Of a stretch of 64,000 bases of DNA, positions 23,071-35,027 are shown piece by piece. Source of the stretch: Ricinus communis (taxonomy: Eukaryota > Streptophyta > Magnoliopsida > Malpighiales > Euphorbiaceae). The notes under the pieces are model-generated. The model made no database searches. It was not told the DNA's origin and was given only the letters and a program-made list of their open reading frames with translations. The DNA is taken from assembly GCF_019578655.1 (NCBI RefSeq), contig NC_063260.1, positions 20,484,888 to 20,548,887 on the forward strand. Direction: 5' to 3'. A program made the translations under genes and the position numbers. The number at the start of each line of letters is the position of its first letter. Position 1 is the stretch's first letter.

Positions 23071-23875
23071 ATAATACTACAAATTCCTTTCACCAGTTTA
23101 GGTAAAACAAGAATGTCAGCTCAATATTTATACTATAGAAGTTCACAATTTTATTAAAAATATTTAACAAAATTTATTATTATTGTGATCAATTTGTACA
23201 TACTTATAAATTAGTAGATGAAACCGTTGCCTTTTAGGATAGAAAGATTAGATTAAATGACGCGTGATAATTACCAGATTATATTCCTTAAAAGAATATT
23301 TTTCTATTTTCTAAATGATTTATTGTAATTAAGTTATAACTTTAGTTTCTAATTTTGATTTTTTGGGACTGATATGGTAAGCTACGTTATTAATCAGTAT
23401 CTCACTCGTTAATTGAGAGGGAGTTTAGGATTGTAGTTGATATTAGTAATGGATAACATATAAGAGATTAATTTGCTAAATATTTATGCAACCTTTTCTT
23501 TTCTTTTTTTTGACAGAAAAGTTTATGCAACCTCAACACCAATAAATATGTATCGTGAATGCGAATTGTGGGATTCAAACTAAATCCAAAACACCAGGGC
23601 AGTTACACCATGTTCCTCCTGTCAATATTGGAATGGGGAAGTGGTCAGTTTGTAGATTTTATAGAACCATAAATATGCTGATACTCAAAATATAGTATTT
23701 GCAGATTTTACGAATCCTGTGTTCATACTCAAGAACAGATCTTAAATAGAGAATGAACTAATTGGCCTCTGCCATGCATTCACGCAAAGAAAAAGATACT
23801 GACCTTTTAATTCATTCAAGTTGTCGATTCATATTCACAAATGTATAAGGAGCTTAGGTTGAGAAAATGATCGCC

Positions 23876-24068
23876 TATATATATTACCATCCCCGGCATA
23901 TTGATTCTGTTTCTCAGAATTCTCTTCTTCTTTTCACTTCTTCCTTCAGTTTTCTCAGAAAACACAAAGAGACGCACTTCTCTCTCTCTCTCTCTCCTTA
24001 AAAACAAACCCACAGGCTCCTTGTTTCCTTCTAGTTCTTGTTTTCTGGTTATTGTTTTGGTTTCAAGA
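23876..24068 (+). promoter_or_regulatory. Core promoter and 5' UTR of INT copy B
   Basis: The TATA-like TATATATATT at 23876-23885 is followed by ACCATCCCC and a pyrimidine-rich leader with a (CT) run near 23977-23995. It is clearly homologous to the leader of copy A. The start codon is at 24069. Confidence 0.6.
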
Positions 24069-26637
24069 ATGGAAGGTGGTATAGCTTCAAAGGTAGATGC
24101 TGGTTCTTTTAGACTCTTATGTCTTATGATTTGGAAAAATCCTTATATTTTCCGTCTTGCTTTTTCCGCTGGCATTAGTGGTTTTCTATTTGGCTATGAT
24201 ACAGGTTTCTACTCTTCTTTTTTTATTTTTTTCATTTTCTTTACTATCTTTATCACATTATAATTTCAATCAGACACATGTTCTTCTAACTATGTACTAC
24301 AATTTGTTGATGATAACATTGATGTATGGTATGTAGTTCGTTAATCTATGTCTTCTTCTCTGTAAAATTTTGTGCAGGAGTTATTTCTGGTGCCCTTCTT
24401 TATATTAGAGATGACTTCAAGGCTGTTGACAGGAAAACTATACTACAGGTGAAGAACTTTTTTTTTTTTTAAATAGTTTATTAAAAGTCCCTGTTTTTCA
24501 TTTTTAAGTTATTTTCCTGTCATGTGTTTACCCTTCACCTACCCTTTTTGAGTCTTGCAATTAATAATTATCTTGATCAATTAATAGGCTTTTTGCATAT
24601 TCTATTCCGCTGAACTTTTAAAGAATTGGCACTAATCATGGTTATCTCCCAAGAAATATGCATAATTTCTGACGAGTGGTGTAGTTTTCATGTAGACAGA
24701 TAGTTAAAACCAAGTGAGCGGTGAATGTGATACCAATGCAATGTCAAAACAATCTTGATATTGAATATTTCGAAATATGCAAAATAACAAAAAGTATATG
24801 CTAACGAAATTAGGCTGAAATTATATACAGGAAACTATTGTGAGCATGGCAGTTGCTGGAGCAATCGTAGGAGCAGCAACTGGTGGCTGGTTAAGTGATC
24901 GCTGGGGAAGGAAATTTGTACTCAGTGTCGCAGATTTTCTGTTCTTCATCGGAGCTGTATTCATGTGTGTTGCTCCTGGACCAATACTTCTCATAATTGG
25001 TCGAGTTTTTGTTGGATTTGGTGTTGGAATGGCTTCAATGACAGCCCCATTATACATTTCCGAGGTTTCTCCGGCAAAAATCCGTGGTGCCCTTGTTAGT
25101 ACCAGCGGACTTCTCTTTACTGGCGGCCAGTTTATTTCTTATCTTATAAACCTGGTCTTTACTAAGGTAATCTATAGCAAAGATGCTAAAACTGAGTTCC
25201 AGAAATAGTCCATCTGTTCTGTCACGTAAATATTTGGTGTAGCATTAACTAAGGATATTCCTTTTTTATTTTTTTTGGTCTAGGTTCCAGGGACATGGCG
25301 ATGGATGCTTGGAGTTGCAGGACTTCCAGCACTACTGCAGTTCGTTCTAATGATATTCCTCCCAGAATCACCTCGTTGGCTATACCGCAAGGTTAGTATT
25401 CTTTTATAACGACTGCTCTTCTTTCAGTTCAGGCAATCATGTGCTGACAAGATCTATTTTTTTTCACATTACAGGGTAAGGAAGAAGAAGCCAAAGTCAT
25501 TCTGAGGAAAATATACCCTGCTGAAGATGTTGAACAAGAAATTATGGATCTAAAAGATTCGATTGACAAAGAGATAATGGAAGCAGGAAATTCTGAGAAG
25601 ATTAGTATCAGTAAATTATGTAAAACCAAAACAGTGAGAAGAGGACTAATTGCTGGTGTTGGCCTTCAGGTTTTCCGGCAGTTTATAGGAATTAATACAG
25701 TTATGTATTATAGTTCTACTATAATTCAGTTGGCTGGTTATGCATCTAACCAAACTGCTCTGTTGCTCTCACTTGTCACTGCTGGGTTGAATGCAGTATG
25801 CAGTATTTTCAGCATTTTGTTCATCGACTCTTTTGGAAGGAAGAAGCTGCTGATCAGCAGTTTAATTGGTGTAATAATTTCACTTGGTCTTCTATCAGGA
25901 ATTTTCCACGAGACTGCCAGCCACTCGCCAATGGTTATGCCTGCTGAATTTCGTTATTCAAATTCGACCTGCCCTAGTTATGTTTCTGCTACAAATGCTG
26001 ATTCTTGGAACTGCATGACATGCTTGAAAGCAACCGAATGTGGATTTTGTGCTTCAAGTCCAGATAAGGTAAAATATATACCGTTCTATGTCATCATTTT
26101 TCTTGCTGGCTTCATTACTAACCAATATTGCCGTTTTCGTTGCAGCTACAGCCTGGAATGTGTTTATCCTCGATTGATGCAGTGAAGAATCTTTGTCATA
26201 GTGACCACAGACAATGGTACACTAGAGGATGCCCAAGTAAATATGGAATTTATGCACTAGTTGGGCTTGCAATGTACATTTTTTTCTTTGCACCGGGGAT
26301 GGGTACAGTGCCATGGATTGTCAACTCTGAAGTATATCCCTTAAGATTTAGAGGGGTTTGTGGAGGAATAGCAGCCACAGCAAATTGGATCTCCAATCTC
26401 ATTGTTGCTCAGTCGTTCTTATCGATGACTCAGGCTATTGGAACCGCCTGGACATTCTTAACATTTGGAGTAATATCTGTATTAGGCTTGGTCTTCGTCT
26501 TAGTGTGCGTACCTGAAACAAAGGGGCTACCGATCGAGGAGATTGAGAAGATGTTGGAGCTCAGGTCTCTGCATTACAAATTCTGGGCAAAAAAGTCTGA
26601 ACATGAAACTGATGAGAATAAACCCTTGGAAGTCTGA
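24069..26637 (+). CDS. INT2: Probable inositol transporter 2, copy B
   Basis: Six exons with the same phases as copy A: 24069-24204, 24378-24448, 24831-25166, 25284-25391, 25475-26068, 26146-26637, giving 578 residues. All frames join cleanly and no stop interrupts it, so it appears functional at the gene level. The family signatures are present ([40 protein letters not shown]) along with the Cys-rich loop, which is two residues shorter (KATECGFC against [10 protein letters not shown]). The main oddity is in helix 7: copy A has QQFVGIN, copy B has RQFIGIN (residue 285, CAG to CGG at 25676-25678), and YYSP has become YYSS (residue 298). Glutamines at this site bind substrate in related transporters, so specificity or activity may differ. 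The two genes are tandem, in the same direction, about 4.5 kb apart. Confidence 0.92.
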
Positions 26638-26890
26638 TTAGTACGTAATAGAACTAAATGTGTGAATTTCGAACCTATGAAATTTGAAGAATGGGTTTCT
26701 GATACTATTAACCCATGAAAACTGGAAGTTATATAAATATGTCTCACTTTTTTCTGACAGATGGCTCAATTCCTAAAATTTGAGTCATGTTTGGAATTTT
26801 AGACAATTCTAGTTACCTAGATTATTGTTCAAATTAGGTAAATCTCAGGATGTAATGAAGCTGAATAAATTTTCTTTATTATACATATTG
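26638..26890 (+). promoter_or_regulatory. 3' UTR of INT copy B with hairpin
   Basis: The stem AGTTACCTAG (26811-26820) pairs with TTAGGTAAAT (26834-26843) across a 13-base loop, with one mismatch and one G-T pair. It matches the hairpin of copy A at the same distance from a GAATAAAT poly(A)-like signal near 26871. Confidence 0.55.
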
Positions 26891-28660
26891 CCTCCATTAA
26901 CTAAACCTTGTGTTATTATTTCATTTGCTCCAATTAATATGGGCAGCAGCTGCTTTAGGCATTCGTCTTTTCCTGTTTTCTTTTGTTAAAAGCATTTGCT
27001 GTTATTCTCTAATTGAAAACCTCAGATGAAACATTTATGCCGAACTGGAACTGTCTCGTTGAAGTAATACGAAGAGCGCCAGGTAAGACAATGATCCAGA
27101 CAAAGCTGGTATATTATTTGGTCTAAAGAAAAGACGAGACCAAATGATGTTAACGCAAAGCTTAAACCCACCACCTGCATCTGCGGAGGAAAGCAACATG
27201 TCTAACTGGAATCCAGAGAGAAACCCTACGGCCCATATAAAGGCCCATTTTTCTATTTTTCTTGTTTTTTACGGTATAAAAGCATAATATTGGACCAGTC
27301 ATTCGTTGCATGTTATTGTATGGTTATTACTAATATTTTAATTAGAATATTAGAATATAAAACTTATCAAAAAAAAAAAATTTAATTGATTAAGCTTGTT
27401 TAGTTTTAAAGTCAAAACTGCATGATAGCATCACATTACATAATCAACCCTAACATATCTTAGACCTAACTTATCAAAACTTAATTATTGCTTCCCACTT
27501 ATCATTTTCTTTTCAATCACTTTTTCATGTTTAACAAACTAAGTATTATTTCTGTCGGGATTTAAAGTCATCAATGATGTCGAATTTTTTCAATAAAAAT
27601 TTATGTACTGGCATTATTAATGCACCGTATAAAAAATTCGGCTTCCATTTTATGTTATACTACATAATTATTAGTGATGAGATCGACAAAAATGGATGCA
27701 ATTATTTAATGGGTAGCATAAAGATTTGATTTTGTTTTTCTTTTGCCATACAATAAATAAACCATAACTGGCCTTCTCAAAACATAAACTTTGAACATCT
27801 GATCTCCTGAGTTTGGAATGAAGTGGTAGGAGAAAGATGCTTCAGATATTGGACATACATATAAAGTCAAAAACTGCAGGAACAAAAATCTTGACAATCC
27901 TACCAACGCTTCTTTTTTGTTTTCCCTTTTAATTTCATCCTCCAATCATAATAATAATCGAACAAACAAAAAAAAGAGAAGAAAAGAGGGTGATGAAGAT
28001 ATTATTATATATATACTTGGTATATGCTGGTCAAACCCAATAGAAGTTTGATTGACTTATCCGAATTAGACCCTCCAAAGAAGAGTTATATATTACATCA
28101 GTATGCCATTGTAATGGGATGTAACAGTCGATTATTATGCCCTAAAAATAGTTCTCCTTTTGACTCTCAAATCATGATTTTGACAAGATACCCTTATCCA
28201 TGTAGACAACAAAAATGCATGCTTGAGGGAGAGAGGGGCAAATTTTATAGGTGCTGCTTTTACTACTGAAGGAAAGTCATGAAGGCCAAAGTAAACACAG
28301 CTTGAATAGTTATCTTTCTTCTAACTTTCATTTTTCTTTCTTGTGAATTTTAATAATTATTCTAGTCAACTTGTAGTTATCTAGTTAGCCTTAGCCACCA
28401 TGCTTTCTCTTAAAATGGAAATTCACTTTTGGAATTTTGTTTTGTTTTTCTATCTCCTTGATTATCACTTGTCAACAAATGCATCACATTTTGTATTTAT
28501 GGTATTGTTGGATTTATAGTTTATGAGTCACTTTTTAAAAAAAAATTAAAATCTTCTGAAAATGAATGTGAATCAAATTTGTGCTGTGAATAGATGTTTA
28601 TCAAATGCATGAATCTCATTTAAATTTGTTTATTATCTAGAAAGCATGTCTTATAGTGTG
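26891..28660. other. Intergenic DNA, no coding gene seen
   Basis: The only notable part is the promoter-like cluster at 27221-27248. Short ORFs in the region have no recognisable domain and look random. Confidence 0.4.
27221..27248. promoter_or_regulatory. Telo-box plus two site II-like motifs
   Basis: AAACCCTA (27221-27228) is followed by GGCCCAT at 27230-27236 and again at 27242-27248. This trio is typical of promoters of plant ribosomal-protein and snoRNA genes. No coding ORF begins nearby on either strand, so the transcript, if any, may be non-coding. Confidence 0.45.
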
Positions 28661-29340
28661 AAAGATTAGCATCGATTTAATAATTATACTTTACCATTAA
28701 TAAACCACATAAAAAGAGGGGGAGAGGGAAAAATAAAAAATAAGAAAAAGGGGGGGAAAGGGTGGCGAAATGAAAAGAGCAAGCAAAGAAAAAGGAAAGA
28801 CAGATAATAAGCAAAAGTAAAGGTAAGAAAGTAGAAGGTAGAACAGCAAAGACATAGTCATAGAGTAGACACGAGATATAAGGGGAAGGTACTAAGGCAT
28901 CAACCAAACCTAACTAAGAAGGAAGAAGAAGAATAAGAAAAGGAAAATAATCAGTGTCACAATCACAATCACAATTCCATTCTCTCTCACTCATTCACCA
29001 AGACCATGACACGTGCTGTGGTCTGGTCATCGAGAAGTCTGCAAGGCCATTGATAGATTACACTACGACACGTGCCTTTGCTTCTTTTCTCTCTCGAGCG
29101 TGTCACAGAAAATATTTATAATAATAATAATCTGCCACTCCCTCACTTTTCTCTTATTGCCTTGAACTACTCAACAAAACCCACCTTTCCCATCTCCCCA
29201 TTCGCCTTCTTACCCTTTTCCCTCATATGCCTCCCAATTCCCTTCATTATTTACTCACACATCCCCCTACTCATTATGCATTCCCTACTTGCTCGCTTAT
29301 TATTTTATATTGGCTAAATTACAGAGCCCATTTGTAATCC
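28661..29340. promoter_or_regulatory. Purine-rich tract with two G-boxes
   Basis: 28690-28950 is a long A/G-rich stretch. It is followed by two CACGTG palindromes at 29010-29015 and 29069-29074, 59 bases apart and both in the context GACACGTGC. G-boxes bind bZIP and bHLH factors. No gene is recognisable downstream, so the role is unknown. Confidence 0.4.
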
Positions 29341-30337
29341 GAGATTTTCAGTTTAAACACCGATTTAAACTTTGCTTTATTCTTTAATACGTCTTTTTGT
29401 TCATTAGCATTAGTGGAACTTAATAAATTTTATCATGATAAGATTATAATATATGCTACAATCTGTGATTCGATAAGTTTTATAAAATTATAATATTTGA
29501 ATTGACAGCTTTATGCTTAAATACATTTCATAATAACATAAGCGGATCTTATAATATTTGAGTTGGAATATTTTCTATTAACTCGAATTAACGACAATAA
29601 AAGCATATATAATAGATCTAAATTCTCAATTGATCTTTCATTAATTATATATTAGTTCACTTAGATTTAGTAAATATTATTAGCACGTAGCGTCAAATTT
29701 TATTTATTATACAGTTGTTAAGGGGGAATTATAATTTGTTTAAAGTGGAGTTTAGGATTATATAAATCTTGGCTTCTTTACAACCGGCAAGTGATTGAGC
29801 GTGGAAATGCGAGAACACGCCTTTGGATTAACATTTCCTACATATGCATATTTGCCTCTTGGGTTGTTAATGTAACAGGAATGGGAAGGCTTTGCTTTTA
29901 GATTTTCTTTTTAGGCAATTGGGGGTGATGAGGAGACATTACTATGATTTCGATAACAAACATGGTACAACCCACAACTCCACAACTACCGTTGTACCTT
30001 ACCTTCACATGTCTCTCTTAATTTTTATTTTTGAAAAGTTATATAATAGCAAAACCTAGTATTTGGATGTTCTTTCTAGCTAGCTACCCAACTTCTTGTC
30101 CATACATGTTTTTATATTCTTTTTTCTTAATCATACCAAAGATTTTTCCTTTTCTCTTTTCTAAGAAAAAAGAAGGGTCCTTCAACATCAAAGTTGCATC
30201 TAATGGTTGAGAATAGCCACTTTATTTTCTTTAAGAAACATAAAACATCAGAATGATACTCTAGGGTTCAATGGTGGGAAAGCTAATACAGGAACAATAG
30301 GGAATTAATACAATTAATTATATTTGATATTAGACAG

Positions 30338-30669
30338 AATTGTAAATGAATCAAAAATGTTTGCAAGATATTTGAAGCTCGGGTTGATAAATTTACTTTA
30401 CTCAATTAGTTTAAAAACTAATAGAATTCTAATTAAAAATGGTTTTACTTATAAATTAAAATATATTTTACTTAATAATTTTTCAGAATTATTAGTTTGT
30501 AGTTATTTATTAAAACGTAATTTCTCAAAATTTTCAAGTACATAGTAATAATATTTTATTTTTAATAAATTGGTTAGTAAATTAAAATATAAATCATAAA
30601 TATTAAAATTACTTAAACTCATAGACCCGAGTTCGATATAATAACTTTAACTCATTTTGATTGCAACCT
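30338..30669. mobile_element. Decayed hAT-like MITE relic
   Basis: The left end AATTGTAAATGAATCAAAA and the right end, read in reverse as AGGTTGCAATCAAAATGAGTT, resemble each other and the left end of the element at 52251. Words such as GAAGCTCGGGTTGATAAA and GACCCGAGTTCGATA near the ends are typical of plant elements built from GAGCTCG repeats. No target duplication is clear. Confidence 0.4.
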
Positions 30670-33669
30670 TAACATAAAAATCAGATTATGTACTGGGAAT
30701 CCATGACTACAGATCTAACAAGGGATGGTACAAAGATTTACGAGACTTAGATTTCTTAGGCCTTTTAATTATTTATTTTGTTTCCTTGTACAAGGCCAAC
30801 TTATATAGCACGCACCACTTTTAAATGATTTCGCCTTTTACAAAAGCCTTGTAAAATTATTATCCAATTCTGAAAGTGAAAATGTCAAGCTGCTGCATAA
30901 TATTTTAATCCTTTCAGAAGAGGCATGCAAGCAGAATATTCTACTTCGAAACGACATGAAGCTGCTGCAGTACCCATTTTTAATTTTATTTTGACTAGAG
31001 TTAAGTATGCACCTAAAACTGTCCTCTCTATGAGACATTCCCATGATTTCTTTTTTGCGACAACTAAAAGATATAAATGTATTAATGAATGGGGCCAAAT
31101 TTATGGGTTGTTCTTTTTCTTTTTCTTTAATCTATTACATTATGAGGAGTGAGTACTTGGAACAAATGTTTAACCATTTGCATTGCCAAGCCCCCAACTT
31201 GGGGAAGAACAGAAATCCAGTAAACATTACATGACTGATTCGGACAAGGCTTGGCGACGAAATCAGCAGGTCTATGATGTCTCATTCCACAACTAATTCT
31301 CATTGTCCATTTTCAGGAGGTTGCTTTTGTGTTTTGATCCGTAAACAAACAATTAAATAAATATTAGAGAAATGCTATCTCCTAAGCGTATTTGGGATTG
31401 TAAAATATAAATTTAGATTCTTTATTTTATTAAATTAATTTTTAACATTTTCTATAAACTGTTCTTTTAAATCAATATTTAATTTCAAATTTAAAAATAT
31501 TATTTAACAACTGCAATCTGATGGGATTATGTGCTTTATTAAACAAAGAAAAAAGGATAAAAGGAATCTGGATGTTAGATTGTTTATGCTATCACAGTAC
31601 ATAATAAAAAATAGCAAATGTTACATAAAAAAAAATATTATAAATTTATCTTTATTAAGTAGGACAATTAACTGCATTATTAAATTATTAATAGTTTAGC
31701 CGAAATCATTTTATGAATGAGTATTTGAATTCAAATTTCATTAAAATTTAAAACAAAAAAAAAAAATTGCAGGGTAAAATCTATTTTATGCAATCCTTCA
31801 TTTAGGAACTCTGTCTTTTATTTTCTATTAATTTACCCTCTTAAAATTGCAACTTTTACTTTTTTTGTGCTGAAGTGCTCCATTTATTAAGAGGGAAAGA
31901 AAGGGGATTTCTTTATTAAAATGTACTAATTAATTAAAAAAAGATTAAGTGGCCAAACAACTGGTCTCCCTTGTTGCTGGTTTATATGCCAGCAAAGGGA
32001 TCACAGTCGATTTCTGTTACTTCCATAGCCCATCAAATGCTATCTTCCACAAATAATTATTATATCAAAGATGGGAAGCAGAGAGACACATCATTACTAG
32101 TACGGACCAATTATTTTTATCACATTAATATAATGTTAATTTGTGCCCTTTTTTAAACTTATCAATCAATTTTATTTATTTAATCGTAACCCAAAATGCC
32201 CTTTTGTAAAATCAGAATAATGTTTCTTATTAGTTAAGAGAGCAAGTTCCCAACTCGACATTTGGGGGTTGTGAGAAAGACCTTTTTCTCCCCCTCTTAA
32301 ACTGGCCCTTTGTTTGGTTGCAATTACAGTATTAGCATTATCCATTCATTATACTAATTCACTAATTAGGTTTATCAAATTTTTAATCTTTTTTTTTGCA
32401 TTCATTAGAGGTAAACTATTATCTTAAAATCATCATATAAAAGATAACCTTTCTTTCTGAAATATGAGTAGATAATGATAAAAAATTGCAACTCAAAAGT
32501 CTTTTAATTTTTATAATTTAGAATACAAATTAGACTATTTCCTAATTAGCATCTCATACATTATTGCAATGACATTAATTAAATTAAAAAAAATGATAAA
32601 TTTGAGCAAACTAATATTTAAGTCTTATCATCATGTGCTATTTGCATTTTCTGTTTTCAAAAGAGAAAATATTTCAATTTTATCAGCAACCCAATACAAG
32701 GAATTTTCAGAATTTCTATTTTTACTTGTTTTATTTTTTATAAAACAAATGCTGGGGGAGTTTAACTTGACATTTTTAAGATTTTTTTTATCTCAATTTG
32801 GTATATAAATTACAAGAAATAGAATTGTGTCATATATAAGTTTTACATTTTAGTATTTAATAATTGATGTATATTTTATATTTAAAATTAATAAATATAT
32901 ATTACTTATTTATCTATTTATTTGTATAGACAGTCCATATACAAAAGCTAAGCAGGAATTAACCTAAGCAGTGAGTTTCCGTCATAGAAAGAGTATTAAT
33001 GCTGTGACTGTGTGAAGGGCACATCCTTATTGGTAAAGGTCGGTCAGTGATTAGAGAATGCCCAGCTCATTTGCCATCGCCTTGGTAGGTTATGGCCCAG
33101 GCAGGTACAATGAAAGCGTGATCAATTTTGAAGATGGGTCCCCTTTTTCGTGCAATTTAACTTTTTCCTGCATGATATGATATGATTAACAAGATTCTGA
33201 AATGAATTGCCTCTACTGATCCGAGCTGTAACCAAACCTTTTCTAAAAAAATATTCATGAACTCCTTCAAATTAATTTTGTAGGGTTTTATTTGTATTTC
33301 ACTCTTTTGTTTCCTTAGGTTTTTTGTTTTCTTTTAGCAAATAAGGGGCACGTATATGAACGATGGATATTCATAATCTTTGATTTGAATAAGTAACAAA
33401 GGTAAAGTAGATATCAAAATACGCATCATTTTCTTATAATGTAAATGCAGAGATTCAAAATTTGTGGAAGTCATTCAATGGTTGAAGATAATACAGTGGC
33501 AGTGGTCAAGTCATTTCTTTAAAGAGTTAATTATATACATTCAATAATTGTAACAATTGTTGTGTTGATACTAATTTCTCAAATTTATCCCATAGTTCTA
33601 CTTTCATTATCTGGTTCTAACTTCAATAGGCGCACGCATCATTAACATTTTGATAAAATTGTATTTACG

Positions 33670-34054
33670 GCTGTGATCGGAGTAAAATTATAAATTTTTG
33701 GTGAGCTATTTGAACTTTAGATGACCGAAATAAATAAACTCAAGTTTAAAATAGATAAAGATTTAAACCGTAAATAGACTCATAAAACTGTTTCAAAGAA
33801 ACAGTAATTATAATAATAGTATGATATATATTTAACCTTATTTAATAGAGTTTAATTTGTAATTTGATTTGAACTTATTTTTGTTGGGTAATAAACCAAT
33901 TTTATCATAAGAGTTTTTATTAAACTCAATTAGAGTGAATTAAGCTTGTTTAGACTCGTGAGTCATTAATAAATATAACGAGTTCAACTTGAACTTAGTT
34001 CAGTAACAAACCAACTAAAACTGAATTAGCTAAAACTCAACTCAGTCTTAATTG
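33670..34054. mobile_element. Decayed hAT-like MITE relic
   Basis: AT-rich, with end-proximal words TGAGCTATTTGAACT and CGAGTTCAACTTGAACT and a right end AACTCAACTCAGTCTTAATTG. This suits an old copy of the GAGCTCG-type family also seen at 52251-54628. The match is weak and was judged by eye. Confidence 0.3.
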
Positions 34055-34995
34055 TAAGGAAGCTTTTTAAACTAATAATGTATTCTAAGATGTAATAGTT
34101 TTATTAAATTCTTTTTATGTGCATAACTAAATGTAAGGAAACCGATTTATAGAACTTAGAAAAAGAGCTTTTTTTTTTTTTGAAAAATAAAATAAAATAG
34201 AACCAAGGCTAGAGTAGAGAAATTTCCGCCACATTAATGGGGTACGAACGACGTAGTTTCTTATCAAACAAAAGTGCAAAATATCAAATGTGAAAAAGTT
34301 TAATTGAATTTGTCAAGAAGACATGTTAGTAATTCAACACATAGGAGTATAAATTTGTCCAGAAGATAGTTCCCAAATGAGGTTCATAAAATGAATGTCA
34401 ACAACTAAGAAGCTGCTACGCATTTAATGGATCTGTTGAAGGAACTATGCAAATTTAATTGCTCAATTATAAGGTATAAATTTCTGCAAATTATTGAAAT
34501 TGATTACTCCGCAATTTTCTCTTAATTTCTTGAAATGGTTGTATTTTTGGGTCAATAGTATTTTGATTTCTGTAGGACTATGCTTCTATTCTCCTTTTGC
34601 TATGTAATCCTTTTTCTTTTAAAGCTTTAATGAAGGTTCTCCTGTTAAAAATTAAAAAGACTGCCTTTTCTAATCAGCTATTATTTGGCTCTTTTTCAAC
34701 AAGTTTTCTTTTATAATTTTAGTGTTTGTACATAGAAGACAAGCCAGACATACGATCAAATTACCTCTAATAAATCTGAATTATTTAGTTTAAAAAGCAA
34801 TTCAAGATCTTTATATTTTTCTCTACTACAGTTTACGAACTAGAAATTCTGATGTTCGTTTAATAATCAAATAAAAAACCAATTAAAAGGTTAAAAATGT
34901 TTCACAAAGTTTATATATATATATCGGTAATTATATGGTATAGTTAGAGTTGTTTCTAATGGCATGAAATTTTAATGAAAGTTGATTTAGAACCC

Positions 34996-35027
<32 letters not shown>

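Larger units (their letters stand above)
19721..23694. other. Spacer between INT copies, with internal duplication
   Basis: This is AT-rich DNA without a coding gene. It contains two copies of one segment (19945-20960 and 22385-23070), and a block at 21220-21800 that resembles 7330-7900. I see no transposon domains. Confidence 0.6.

Noticed and set aside
31971..32156. Short frames in the 30-33 kb spacer
   Set aside because: No recognised domain, and the translations are dominated by residues from AT-rich codons.
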